NCBI GenBank assembly: GCA_024138025.1
Contig: JAMXBD010003366.1
Location: 1 to 64,000 of the forward strand
DNA from: Combretum micranthum
Lineage: Eukaryota > Streptophyta > Magnoliopsida > Myrtales > Combretaceae
Direction: 5' to 3'
DNA length: 64,000 nt
Made by a program: the position numbers and the translations under genes. Every line of letters starts with the position of its first letter. Within the stretch, counting starts at the first letter, position 1. Below are positions 10,460-23,251 of the stretch, in pieces. The notes under the pieces are model-generated. The model ran no database searches. It saw only the letters and a program-made list of their open reading frames with translations, and was not told the origin of the DNA.

Positions 10460-10875
10460 CTTTTGGTTTTTACAGTTTAATGTCCAATTTGTAATAATGA
10501 GCAAATAGGTGATAAATTTTTGCTTGATTAACAAGGGTAAAATCCGTATTTGTAGGGCTTGGGAGAAATTTCTTCTTGTTTTTGTTATTTATGCTGCTTG
10601 GATGACACCATTCGAATTTGACTTTATCAGAAAACCAAATTAGTCATTATCAATTGTGAATAACTGTGTAAACTGGCTATTTGTAATAGATGTAGTTCTC
10701 ACATTTTTCGTGGCTTATTTTGATAAAAACACTTGCCTTCTTGTCAACAATCCAAAGCAGATCGCTTGGGAATATACAACTTCATGGCTTGCATTTGATA
10801 TTATATCCATCATTCCATCTAAACTTACATTAAAAATATTCTCCTCACCTTTCAACTCATTTGGTTTCAATATAT
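10460..10875 (+). pseudogene. Duplicated exon 2 of the AKT1-like channel (broken)
   Basis: The acceptor and 5' part of a Shaker-type channel exon recur here. Coding similarity runs from 10556 and contains FFVAYFDKNTC, NPKQIAWEYTTSW and IISIIPSKLTLKIF. The preceding intron end (about 10460-10555, 'agtttaatgtcc...gattaacaagg') is also duplicated from about 5362-5453. A TAG interrupts the frame at about 10640 (after the K-P-N codons). Similarity stops near 10875, before the S4 helix, and no downstream exons were seen. It is a partial tandem duplication rather than a second gene. Confidence 0.9.
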
Positions 10876-11815
10876 ATAAACAACTAATTTACATCTTTAA
10901 TAAGTCATAGAGATAAGTTTCAATATATTTTTTGTAATATAATTATTACGTTTACTATTGTTTACATATCAAGCAACTCACTTAATAATTTAAGATAAAA
11001 GAGAATGACTTCCAATATTTGTTTTCATATGTAAGTGCCATGTATATTACAATATTATATATAAAACAACATATATTGTTGTTTAATGTGCGTTTTTTTA
11101 TATAGTTAGTACATATATTATTGTTTGGAAGTCAAGCGACACAATTAAGGGTATTAATACCATAGAGAATCCATTTATAATATCTTGATGTAGTTAATTG
11201 CAAAAGTTAGTGTAGTTTAGGTAGTTAATTGCAATACAATCACAATTTAGGTACTAAATTGATATTTTTAAATTTTAGATAGTTACAGTAAAAATATGTA
11301 ATTAAGGTTTAACTATCATATGTGACAATGACAGTGAATTGATTTCTAATTAGTTTTCCACAACTTTTCTTAATGGTCAATTATAGAAATCTTATTTAAC
11401 TCACTTTACAAAATATTAAACCTTGTTTTTAACCGGTTGAAACGTTTATACCTTAAATAAATTTACTGTCCAAACGTTAATACATTTCGATGTAATTTAG
11501 CATCAATCATATATTTATATGTTATAATTGAAAATATATGTGTTGTTGTACAATTATATTATTTACTAACCATTTTTATATTAGATAACATATTAATGTA
11601 ATATCCAGATTTATTGAAATTTAGCATCCTTGTCGAAAGTGAAGAAACAGTGTACTAGAAAATATAAACTCTCGAAATTAAAAATATTGGTCATTGAAAT
11701 TAACCTTCAAACCTTTATGGCATTAAAGTATATATTTAATTGGAAGGGAAATTGAAAGATAATATTAAAGTGGTGTGAGTTTCCAAGCAACTTTATAATA
11801 TGATGTAGACTTTGA
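10876..11815. other. AT-rich intergenic DNA
   Basis: No gene was recognised. Words such as 'gtagttaattgca' recur around 11190-11240, consistent with old MITE debris. Confidence 0.4.
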
Positions 11816-11935
11816 TACCAAGTTGAATCGGTCAGGCTCATTGGATCATAAGTCAGGTCGAGAGTGGCCTGAAACGGACCTGCTTATGCCAAGCCAGGCC
11901 AACTTCAGGCCAACCTGTTAGTTCATGATTGTTGA
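11816..11935. other. GGCC-rich hAT-like terminal debris
   Basis: A short stretch rich in CAGGC, GGCCTG and GGCCAACTT stands out from AT-rich surroundings. Its composition resembles the GGCC-rich ends of the hAT MITE at 39885-40476. No matching terminal pair was found, so this is only a suggestion. Confidence 0.25.
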
Positions 11936-12169
11936 ATTGATCATATTAATTAATTTAAAAAATAAAATAAAATTGTAAAAGAAATTTTCTTAGATAAGAT
12001 AAAATAAAAAATTAGTAAAAGTTCCAACAAAAATTCATGGGTTAGAATTTCTTTTAATTTTCCAACAAATATCCCATGTCCTACCATATTCCTCTCTTTT
12101 TCTGATCTCTCTCTTCTCTCTTTCTCTCGTCTCTGAAGTCCTAATATACTAGCATTATCCCACATCACT

Positions 12170-12170
<1 letters not shown>

Positions 12171-12214
<44 letters not shown>
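12171..12214. repeat. (CT)n microsatellite
   Basis: An almost perfect CT dinucleotide run of about 40 bases within a longer pyrimidine-rich segment (12090-12270). Confidence 0.95.
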
Positions 12215-12216
<2 letters not shown>

Positions 12217-12334
12217 ACACATTTTCTAAGACACTTTTTCTCAATTTTTGTATTTCTTCTTATCTCTCTTTCCCTCATTTGCCCAACACTTTATCACATG
12301 AGGAAACAATTGGGTTAAGTTGTATACTGGTGAC

Positions 12335-12560
12335 TTAAAAGACCTCATTCCAATGTGTTAGATTTGGGCATAAATGTGCTTGGTTGGTATGTGATAGGTT
12401 AATCCAAATGTGGTAGGATCAAATATGATGGATTTGTCTCGTCCAAAGGTGGTAGGTTTTGGTGGAAATGATTTAAGTTGGTGCCACTGTGGTGGGTTCA
12501 TTTGTGATAAGTTGATTCAAATATGATAAGTTCAATATATAAATGTGGTAAATTCAATCC
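12335..12560. repeat. Degenerate minisatellite of GTGGTAGGTT-like units
   Basis: Variants of AAATGTGGTAGGTT (ATGTGATAGGTT, AAATGTGGTAGGAT, AAGGTGGTAGGTT, TGTGATAAGTTG, AAATGTGGTAAATT) recur about every 25-40 bases. A similar but longer repeat occurs at 40611-40955. Confidence 0.6.
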
Positions 12561-12647
12561 CATTTTAAGTCGACTTAACCCAATATCAACACATCAACCA
12601 AAAAAAAAAAAAAAAAGCAATATCAACCTTATCACACACCTAACATC

Positions 12648-12649
<2 letters not shown>

Positions 12650-12681
<32 letters not shown>
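12650..12681. repeat. (CT)n microsatellite
   Basis: A CT dinucleotide run of about 30 bases followed by CCCGC. A poly(A) run lies just upstream at about 12600-12616. Confidence 0.95.
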
Positions 12682-12682
<1 letters not shown>

Positions 12683-12689
12683 CGCTTAA

Positions 12690-14473
12690 TGAAAACCAAC
12701 CAAACACAATTCATAAACATAAACCTTTTCTCTCTCTTTGGTTTTTTTTAGCTTCTCTCTCTCTCTATAAAGACTTTTGTCCACCTTAGCTAGTGTGGGC
12801 CTCCAAGTGAGTATTCAAGGTAATAAAATAGCTTTAATGTACAAATTTTTTAGAATCAATTCCCAAAGAACCAATTCTCAAACTTGTATTCTAATATATA
12901 TAAACTATAGATTTTAGGGTATTAATATCTACCCCATAAAAAATTATTAAATAAAAATTTAAAATAAATAATAAATAATAATTCAACAAATATCAGCTAA
13001 TAAATGGTGCAAGACAATAAGGTAAGAATTGGATTGCTATTCCTTTATTTGGTTGGATTTTAAAGAAAGAAATCTCCATAAATGATATAAATACTAATCC
13101 TAAAAGTCAAGCAAGTTATAAATGGTTATCAACAGTGTGGGTGTGGAATGTAGTAATCGCTATTTTTTCATTTTACATAACAAGATGTTTTTATTGATAT
13201 GAAAAATCAAACAAACATGACAATAGGCTTAAGGGTAAACAAGCCAACCAAACATGTATAAATAGATTAATTTAAAATGATATCTCACATTTTTTCCCTT
13301 TCTTCTTTGTCACTTCTCTTTAATTACGATTTTGACTTCTTTCTTCTTCTTCTTTTGCTCTTCCTCCTCTTTTCCATTTAAATTAATAACCATTTAGTGA
13401 GTCATAAGCACTAAGTTAGTCTATTAGTACTAAAGCTGCCTTACTTTTCATTTTCTTTTTCCTTTTTCTTTCCCAATCCACAGGTTCCACAATTTTTTTT
13501 TTTTTAAATAGCACATAAACTTCAAATAACATATATAGAGAAAATTACCTTTTATGACAATTTTTGTTACAAGTCTCACATGGGTTTTGCTATAAGTTCT
13601 ATAAATATTATTTTTAACATCATATCTTAGAAATTTTGTAGGTTTTACATCTTTCAATAGGCATAGGTTCTAAGATGGTTTTAGAGTGTTGTAGGGTAGG
13701 TTTTGAGTCTATAATTTGAAAACCCCTACCTCATGGGATATGGTATTCATAAGACCTCCTCCAGTCGTACTCCATCTCTAGGAATGACACATAAACCTAT
13801 TTTTGGTGCTTTGGTATTATGGATACAATTATATTACACATTTGACAACATATTAATAATCTAATGTAAACCATTTGAACTTAAAATTTAATTATTCACT
13901 AATGATGGGCTTTTTTTTGGCCAGGTGATGGGCCTTATCATCATTTTATTTTATTTTTTGTGACTTGCATAATAAGCAACATTATTGAAAAAAATTATAA
14001 TATATATTTTATAATTTTATTATATGATTTTTACATATACTACTATATTGCATATTATATAATATATAGGCAATTAAATAACACAATATGGTTTTTATCA
14101 TATAATCATCACAATCACACTTGCATATGATTAATCATATGAGACAATATATTGATGATCTAACATTTCAAATAATAACTTATAATGTTAAAGATAAGTG
14201 TCAATTATGTTATATATAATCCATAAAAAGAATAAATGTTAGATCATACTAAATTAAGAATGGCGTTGAATTGATTGTTATAAAATGCTCAACCTATAAA
14301 GTTTTTCATCTCCAATGTAGTTTTTAGATATTAGCTATTTGTATCTTTGACTAATAAGAGCATTATCAAAGTGGAGTAATGTGCTAGAACGGTGTAATAC
14401 TTATTAGGATTGATTTGTTTAGTGGAATGTTGATTAGAAGGTTATCGACATAAGGTTAATATGCTAGAAGGAA
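12690..14473. other. AT-rich intergenic DNA
   Basis: No gene was recognised; open frames are short and biased by composition. It contains poly(T) and TTTTCTTC-type low-complexity tracts around 13290-13505. Confidence 0.4.
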
Positions 14474-14714
14474 GGTAAATTACACTAAAAGATCACAATA
14501 TTTAGGAATAAGTTTATTAGAAATCACAACATTTTGAGTAATTAAAAAGATATTGTAACATTTAGAAAAGTGGGTCAATTGAGGTATCTATTAACATATT
14601 CAACAAAAAAAATATTTAATTAAAACTCAAAATATTTCAATTGACCCACTTCTTTAAACGCCGTGTAATCTTTTTAATCACTCGAAATGTTGTGACCTTC
14701 TAATATAATTTACC
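14474..14714. mobile_element. Fold-back MITE, about 241 bp
   Basis: The left end GGTAAATTACACTAAAAGAT and right end CTTCTAATATAATTTACC are imperfect inverted repeats (first 8 bases identical, arms about 30 bases or longer). An inner complementary pair, AGTGGGTCAATTGA and TCAATTGACCCACT, shows the inversion runs almost through the element. The target duplication is unclear. Confidence 0.8.
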
Positions 14715-16400
14715 CTATTAGCAATATAGGATGCTTATATGGATGATTGTGATCAATATATGTATTTGGACTCATGGTGTTTGTGAGTACCTAACAACAG
14801 ATATAGATATATGTGTGAAGTCACGAATTATTACTAATGTTCGGTCAAAGGGATTATTTGTTATTGAACCACCCAATTAAAGATGATAACCAATTATATG
14901 AAGCATTAGTTGCATGCGGCGTATCTATGACTCATGACATGCGCAAGTGTTCGAGTGAGTATGTATTAGATTTTAGCTCATTATAAAAAAAATGGATTTT
15001 AAAGAATGAATTTCTAATTCTAAAAGTAAACTTTTATTACATAAAATCATCGCCACTAATTCTATCACTAGAGAAAGTAGTTATCTTACTAATTATTGTG
15101 GATTGTATTTTACGTTTGAGTCTTTACATACTCATATTGCGATATTAATATATGGTGGATATTGTTAAGAAGAAATATAGTTAGTGAAAATAAACAATTC
15201 GTAGAAGATTGTAAATTTGGTTTGATGAAACTAAAAACAAAGATAGACTTAGACGCATGAATAAAATCACTTTTCTTAGAGAATTTATGCTCCCACACTA
15301 AGTTTGCTATGGGATTTGAATGTGAAATTCCCCTAGAATACAACGAAGTCTTGATACTTAAATAGTAAACATTCAAGTATCAAACCACACTTAAAAGAAT
15401 TTTAAGATATATATGTATACTTATTGGTTAAGAGAAGAAATACAAAGAGAAAAGTAACAATAATTATCAGTTATATCTGACTACCAGATCCAACACATTT
15501 TATATGATGAATTGATATTCCAATTATCATAACTTTTCCCAAGAGTCACATTATTTAGATATGGGTTGCATCCTTTGGGTTTAAAATTGATTAGTTATTA
15601 ATTAACTAAATCATTGTAATGAATGGATGCAACCTAAACACTAAAACTCTTTAAGAAATTCATCAAAAGTTGCAACCTTTAAAAAATAACCACTAAAAAA
15701 AATTAGGTGTATGATAGTGAAGATCATGAGCGTACTTGTCATGAACACTATAATTTTATTTCATTCTTCTTCTTTATTTAAAGTACAAGATCTACATTAT
15801 AGATTACATAATTGACAATCTATTTTTACATGTCATATCCTTTAATTTTTGGGATGACACAAAAAATAAAATAAAATAAAAGAAAGTATATATGGAGATA
15901 ATGTATAGTAGATGTATTTGTGTTCTAAGTTATTGCATACTCATAACCTGTTATAATTGTTGGATGAACTACAATATTCCATAAGCATATATAAAAAAAG
16001 GGGCGTAAAATAAAGGAAGTGCTTTATAGGATTTTCAACATAAGGATTGGGTGATCTGGCCTCCCTTTGATCCCATAAGCGTGTTGAAATGACCTAAATA
16101 CCAATCATAATAAATTAAAATCATTTAAAGTCACATAGGAGCATAAAAAACCAGAATTTTCATATTTTCCATTTTGCCCCAAATCGAGAACCTGGATTTT
16201 TGAAATTTAAAAAACAATTCAACAATAACAAAATAAAGTAATATTATAATTTAAAAATATTTTTAGATAAAAAGTTTACATGAAAAATCAAAACAATACA
16301 TCTAGAGCCAATTTTTCCACAAAATTTAAAATTCATATGGCTACCCTCAGCTCCTTTTTTTTTTTTTTCCTCCTCATATAAGGTAAAATGTCTCTAAAAT
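14715..16400. other. AT-rich intergenic DNA
   Basis: No gene was recognised. A small inverted pair (GGGTTGCATCC at about 15566 and GGATGCAACC at about 15624, with a GATTAGTTATTAATTAACTA core) could form a hairpin but has no other transposon feature. Confidence 0.4.
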
Positions 16401-19140
16401 CTATCTTTTATGTACTTTTAGTTTATGTTTAAGCAAGTATAATGTAAGATTAGGTTAGAATTAATTTTCTCCTTGTTTTTCTTGAGAGAATGAAGAAGAC
16501 ATGAAAATCCAAGAAGTATAAAAGCTGCAAATTTCGTAATACCCAATACTAAGGAAAGAAAAGCGTACTAAAGTTGAGTTTTAGCTCATTTTAGCACTTA
16601 ATAAGCTCCTTTAGTGACTATATTATTTTTGGGTGATATTTTAGGTTAGAAAATGAAGGAAATGAAGAGAAAGAAGCCATTCAAGGTGCAACAAAATTCG
16701 TGCTAAGGTAATACCCCAAATTTAAATGGTGTTTTTTGTAGTTTTATGATCATTTAAGTGCAAAAATTGACTTGAGTACTTGGATATATGTTTTAAGTAG
16801 CTCAAATCATGTTTTAAAAGATTTTGTAGATGTTCATTTGGGATCATTGCTGAAAAATTTGGTAGACTTAAAGTAAGCACCTAAACTAGCTAATAGAGTT
16901 GAATTTCAATATTGGCATGGTTATTGATTGTCTAAGTGGCATGTAGGACTTGGGATTTGAGTTTAAGATGCTGTAAATTCTTTAATTGTTGATGAAATGG
17001 GTGATTAATTAGTTATATGGATGAATTATTGAAAGAAATAAGTACGTGGGATGGACTTATGATGTTGGTTGATGATACAAAGTTGAAATTGATGAAAAGT
17101 ATGTTGGATATGTATTTATGTTGTGTGGTGTGATTTAAATGGGGGAAAAATAAAGTGTTTTAAATCTAAAACTTTGATTAATTATGAGAAATTAGACCTT
17201 TTCGTGATGAATTATGAGGTTATGGATTAGAAAAAAAATGATATCTAAGTGAATGGACATGTGAAAATAGTGTTGATAAACAAATTGTATGAAATTTTGG
17301 TATTTAATCCAAAAAGATGATTTAGTTTGAATAATTTAAGGAATAAATTGAGATTGCATTTGGTAGACAATAATACAAGGAATTAGGGGAAAATGGGCTT
17401 TTAAGAAAAGAATGGAGAAAATGTTTGTTTTGAGCTATAATTGGCTTGATTAGTTAACCGGGAATTCTTGAATGTAATAATTTGATTGGGGACTATTTTA
17501 GATCATATTGAATGGGAAATTAATGTTTTGATAGAAATTCAATTGAAGGAGAAAACTAATTTAAGCATACAACCTAATATGCGAAAACATGGACCATAGT
17601 GAGAAATTTTCAAATTTATGGAATTGGAAAATAAATGGTTAATGAATGGTTGTATAGAAAAACTTGATTATTTAATATTGAATGACAATTTGATGAAATA
17701 GAAAGTGTGATGATTAGTTGTATAATACTTAATAATTGAAGGATGATAAATTGTTGGATGTTAAGACATTTTGTGAGATAACAATTGTATGTGAAGACAT
17801 GCACATTATGGCGATAAATAACTAAATAGATGTGATTAAATTATTGGAAGTGCATACTAGAAGAAGATTACATGGTTTATGTTAGAACTTCAATAGGATG
17901 GATATTTGAATGTTAAAACTCAAGTAATATTTGCATATAACTTAATGATGGCAAATGTAAGGGTATAAGCATGAAAATTTTTTCGAGTTTTCTTCATTGA
18001 GTATGAGATTAATGGACATGGAGTGTTGTATTAAAGAAATCAATTGTCTAATGTTGATTATCGATTTGGAGATATGGACAAGTGAAATGAGTGGTCATAT
18101 GGATAATTAATGATAACACAGTAATAAAAATGCTATATAAAAGTACAATTGGTGAAATAACACTTGTATATAAATTTTACATATTTATAGTATTAAAAAA
18201 TAGTCAAATGCGGTATTATAATTTTGGAGAGTATGCTAGATATTTGGAGAATTATTGTATTGTTGATTATAATCCATGTGTGAGGTACGTGTTTGAGCTT
18301 AATTTGTCAAGTTTTCTTGTATATGAGTTTTCAATGATAAGTATGCTGAGGAAATTATGAAACTTGGTTTGAGATAGGTTTTTTGAGTATGTGATTAGTT
18401 GATAACTTGTCTATATGGGTAAAATTTAGATTTGAATGATGAATTATTCTTATCCATATTTTACTTATCCTACATTCTAATAGCTAAACATGAGTGGGCT
18501 TGAGGCTAAGGGTTATGTAGGGAAATTATTTGGAGAATAGTAGAATGGGAAATACTTATGATGACCATAATATGGGAAACGAAAATCTTGAATGAATTAT
18601 AATCTCTTGATCAAGATAAGAGCCTAATAATAATAAGGATGGTGGATTGATCAATTTATGACATAAGGACATAGGTGTATGATTAGTGATCTTAGGTCAC
18701 TAACTTTTAATTATTTGAGAGTTGGTTAAATACGGAATAAATCACTAATGAGTTGATGTAACAAAACCTCTAAACCAACTCAAATGTAAATAATTAATTA
18801 GACAACTTAGCTAAACAAAACCAACGACAAAAAAAAAAACCTAAGAAATATCGTTTATCCATAACTTAGACTCGATGCGCATGAATGAGTTGAGTCCTAA
18901 ATTGGGACTCATGACCATATAGATCCCAACCCAAATTCAACTAATGACAATAAAAGATAATCAACTAGAATTACTTGAAACTTTATCCTAATGCATGTAT
19001 TTGAACTTATGAACAACAAAAGCCATTTGAACTTGGGAAAAAAAAAAGGAAGAAAACGGTTTTGCAATGATAAACAAGTATGCAGTAAATGCATGTTGTT
19101 TCTTAGGATAATATCTAATAACTGAACTAATACTTAAACT
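16401..19140. other. AT-rich stretch, possibly decayed repeat DNA
   Basis: No protein homology was recognised in any frame. The longest open frame (18091-18360) has AT-driven composition and no motif. The texture at 16440-16740 is like LTR leader sequence, but no termini or conserved motif supports this. Confidence 0.35.
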
Positions 19141-21074
19141 CAGCTTAATTACTTGTTGGCTACTGCTTGGCCACTTACTTCAGGAAGTAGTACCCTCGGA
19201 CTGGGCTATGAGTTTGATTACAACTTCAACAGGATGCAGTACTTTAGATGCTTAGGGGCGCGCGCCACACCCCCCCCCCCCCCTTCCAAAAAAAAAAAAA
19301 AGCATGATCCAGGACTCCTTTTGTTCGCCATTGTTTGGCAGGAGCCATGAGTACTCTTATGCGTGTTGGTATTCTTGTGGACTTTAAATTAATTGCTTAA
19401 CTTGTGGGTGTTGCATTAGAATAGACATGTGTGACATGCGCATGTGTGTTTGTTTACTGTGTATTGGGTTTTACCACTCATTTTTCCTTATTCTAGTTTT
19501 ATATGGATATTCATTTTGATTGCTAATTTTTAGCTATGGCGAGCTAGATGAGTGATCCATTAGATGATGCAATGGTTGATACTTTTTATAATATTTTGAG
19601 AAGAAATTTATTTATTACTTGAATTTTTATGGACAACTGTAATAAAAATTTAAATTTATATTAATTAATATGGGCCTTCGGGGCTAAAATCTTTGACTTT
19701 GGGTGGATCTGAGCTTCCATGGTTTGCACTAGTGGGCTTTAATATTGCAAAAGAGTTTCTTTAAAAATTTATTATCTAAATAGGTCAATATTACAAGTTT
19801 TAAAATAACTAAAATCATGGAAAAACAGATGGTGCTCTGCTAAATTTTTTATAAAATTAATAATGATTTTTTAGTTAAAATATAACTAGCAACCCGCTTA
19901 GTTTAATGGATGTCTTATATGTATCACTCAAGTGGTACATGTGACTAAACAACAACGTCTTATGTGCTTGAGACATTACACGGATGGACATAGACACCCA
20001 TTCTAAGCCTAATTAATATGCTTAAGTCAACAAAGCTGGATTTGAGCAGTTATAGATAAAAGAATATACCAATGCCTATGTTAACATCATTAAATATCTA
20101 AATTGAATTTATCATCGAACTATGATGAAGCTCTTTTTATATTGTATTTTTATAACAAATGGTTAATGATGAACAATGGAAAATATAACCATATGATAAT
20201 TCATTGCTGCTAATTATAATTAAAATTTAATGGTCTCATGCAATGTTTTCATCTAGAGCAATTTTACACAAATTTTTTACGTGATGACTGAAGACGCAAA
20301 TATGTAGATAACCTAACTAAATCTGGTAATAACAAGAAAAAGTTAATTTTTTTTAACGAAAATGTTAAGAGAATTTAATAGAAAAGTCTTAGACTCTCAA
20401 ATAGGAAAAACGTTTTTTTTTTTTTTCCTTTCATAAAATAGCTTTCTTGTCTGATCATATTTGGTTAAACTTGCTAGACCTTAGACCCTGTAATATCCTT
20501 AGTTAGACTTATAGGTCCCATGATTGGCCTCTCCATTTTCGTCCAGCCAACTGAAGTCTTAACAATGCTGAAAAAGTTAGTTTCGTATTATCATTGCATT
20601 AAAATGTTTCAAATGCCTTTCATAAGACAAATTCCTTTTCCTATGCACGTAAAAATTTAGAAAAAGGGGGAAAAAAAAAAGACCAAAAGATAATTAACAA
20701 TAGGTGTGCCCATGGATCCGGTTGGTGTCGAGTCACTATTCCCTATTGCTATTATAATCGTGAATGATTAATTTATAGTGGAAAAGTTTAAAGAATTTTT
20801 TTTTGTTTTAATCATTACAGCAACAGAGGGAATGGAATCTAATATTTCTCGAGAGATTAAAAAAATTCTATTAAGCTATAAAGCTATTAGGTAGTAATAT
20901 ATTTTATTTAACTTAGTAAAATATCAAAGAAAAGAACTAAAAATTGCATCTTAAAAAATTAAATACGTTAGGCAACTACAAGTATGACTTTTTGTGAGCC
21001 AAACTAGCCATTCTAGTCTCACGCATCAATATTAATTGAGGAAATTATTTATACACGAGTAAGGTTTTAGTGGT
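19141..21074. other. Intergenic DNA with a homopolymer junction
   Basis: No gene was recognised. At 19255-19300 a GGGGCGCGCGCC motif is followed by 14 C (19270-19283) and then about 14 A, an unusual low-complexity junction. The remainder is AT-rich. Confidence 0.4.
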
Positions 21075-21665
21075 ACTAATAAATTACGTAAATGAATTAG
21101 GTACTGCTCCAGGTAATACTTCAATTCTAAACCCTATCTCCCTATCTAGTGGTAGTCCAGGTAACTTTTCAAGAAATGCATTCACAAACTCATTCACAAT
21201 TGGCATCATTTTGATATCCACTTCTTTAATATTCACAGTTACCATAATTGGTTTTTCCCACAACTCCATAGATTTCATATTCTTAGGTCTTAACCTCTCC
21301 AACCTATATGTGAATCTCCCTTTATTCAAGTCAAAACTTAACTCCGCTTTACTACAATCAATCGTGACCTTATAATGACTTAGCCAATTCATTCCCAAGA
21401 TCACATCAAAATAAGATAAAAGCAATACTATCATATCAATGGCATGTTCACATTTGAAATCATAACATTAACATTTTTACACACATAAGGATGCCTATTT
21501 TCAACCACCAATGGAGTAGTCACACACATCATACGATCAATCAATGTTTTAGAGACAAGCTTACAATCATTCATATAATTTTCAGAAATACAAGCATGAG
21601 TTGCTTCAGTATCAATCAACACATATGCATCCCTATAAGCAATACTCAGAATACCTACCAAGTTG
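21075..21665 (-). pseudogene. Ty3/gypsy aspartic protease to RT-linker fragment
   Basis: Two minus-strand open stretches (21661-21431 and 21434-21084, different frames, so one frameshift) read as retropepsin of the RVP_2 type followed by the linker before reverse transcriptase. Motifs: SIAYRDAYVLIDTEATHACI, where the catalytic D-T/S-G is D-T-E; VILGMNWLSHYKVTIDC; and IVNEFVNAFLEKLPGLPLDR, the counterpart of IVNEFSDVFPEELPRLSLKR in the plus-strand element at 58999. It ends before the RT core. The lost glycine and the frameshift make it inactive. It is a relic of a Tekay-like chromovirus lineage element. Confidence 0.85.
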
Positions 21666-22692
21666 TCTACTGATGTGTATCTTAACTACGTTAATTACCC
21701 GGCTAATTAAAGATAATAACATGTGTTGTTGCATATATTACCTTGTTGCATGTGATATTATATTCTATTTGCTCATATGTATATGGTTGTGGTTTGACAT
21801 ACTGGACCTCGCGCTCGTTCCTTTTATTTTTTAAGATTAGGTGAAGAACCTATAGTTTTCGATGTGTCCGGGTATGATGTATACAAGGGCCATGGAGATG
21901 ACGATAGTGAAGCTAACTTACCAACTAACTTTTAGATGAACTGATTTGAGATAACCAGAGTTTTGGAACTATAACGTTGAAATTCTTATGTTATGATTTA
22001 GTTGAAGTTATGATACTTTACATATAATGTTTTTAAGTTTGATTTTGATTTGGCACTTCGTTTATGCCAACCCAGTTATTCGGAAGTTTTTATTATAACA
22101 AAAATGTTTTAGAAGTTCTCCTTTAATGTGAGACATCGAAGTATATTGTTTTTGTAATTGTGGTCTAGTAGAATTTGAACCTTAGCGTGTCCATCTCTCG
22201 TGAGGACACGTGGTGGGCTGAAAACACTCTCAGTTTAGAGTGTTATGTAATGTAAGATAAGATATAGCATTATGTGTATCCTTCCACACATTGATTGCTT
22301 GTTATAATGCAACAAGTTTTTTATTTTGTTTTTCCTAGAGCTTCATCCACCACAAGGAAATGGCAAAAAAAAAAAAAGGTAGTATTTAGTAATATAATCA
22401 ACCAATTGATTATTTACAGGTGGGCTTAAGAGTAAAAAATTAAAAGAAGTATGGTGAGTTTGAGAGAAAGGAAGGTGTGTGCCAAACTTTATGTCAAATG
22501 TGGTTTGCTTGAAATTAGAATAGTAGCAGAGCATATTTGTAGTCTAATTTCTATCAGTAAGTTTTCACTTGACTCATTGATTTCCTTCTCGACTCCTCCT
22601 TTTGTGCAACGACGGGTCTGCTTTGGCAAACTTACCAATTACCACTTATCTTTCTCTCTTTTTATCTCCTTGCTCCCTCACTCTCTTTTTCC
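21666..22692. other. Intergenic DNA, possibly retroelement debris
   Basis: It adjoins the minus-strand protease relic, so part may be gag or LTR debris, but no motif confirms this. GTGTCC...GGACAC near 22187-22210 is a short hairpin. No gene was recognised. Confidence 0.3.
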
Positions 22693-23243
22693 TAAGGATG
22701 CAATCGGGTTGACTATTAGCGGGTTTCCGACCTGTCTAACCTGATAAAAACCCTATAGGGTAATAAGGTCGGGTTTGTACATAGGTAAAAAATCATGTAA
22801 AGTATTAAGGTCAGGTTTTGATACTACTAGAACTTGATGGATACCCACTCGACCCGTTAGTCTTAGTAAAAAAAATTATAATGTAAATACATTTACTAAA
22901 TATAAACATAGTAACAGGCTAAATTTAAAAATAGGTTGGCAAAGAGAAGGTGAATTGCTATGTTATTAGACTATTATTTTATTGACTTAAGTCTACTGAA
23001 CTTATTGAAAAAAAAAAATAAGCAAAGCAGGTTTGGATTGATAATTAGACGGATGGTCGAGCAGGTAATTGGGTTGATAGTCAGGCGAGTGAGGGGTTTT
23101 AAAGTAAACCCTATAGGGCAGGTTTGAATATAGAAGGAAAACCCTATAGAGTTATAGGATCGAGTTTGATATGCCCTATAGTATAGCGGATTCAGGTTTA
23201 GGTTCATATGACCTGCCTGAAACCCAATGTGATTGCATCCCTA
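22693..23243. mobile_element. hAT-type MITE, 551 bp, with perfect 8-bp TSD
   Basis: Termini TAAGGATGCAAT and ATTGCATCCCTA are inverted with one mismatch, and are bounded by identical 8-bp direct repeats CTTTTTCC (22685-22692 and 23244-23251). An 8-bp duplication and TAGGGATG-type ends are the mark of hAT elements. The interior carries GGGTCGGGTTT-like motifs and several CCCTATAGGG palindromes, and no transposase, so it is non-autonomous. Confidence 0.9.
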
Positions 23244-23251
23244 CTTTTTCC

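Noticed and set aside
10556..10910. Second functional channel gene
   Set aside because: In-frame TAG, truncation before S4 and no later exons.
15559..15640. GGGTTGCATCC/GGATGCAACC inverted pair as a MITE
   Set aside because: Very short arms, no duplication, no second copy seen.
18091..18360. 89-codon open frame
   Set aside because: AT-driven composition and no motif; nothing around it resembles gene structure.
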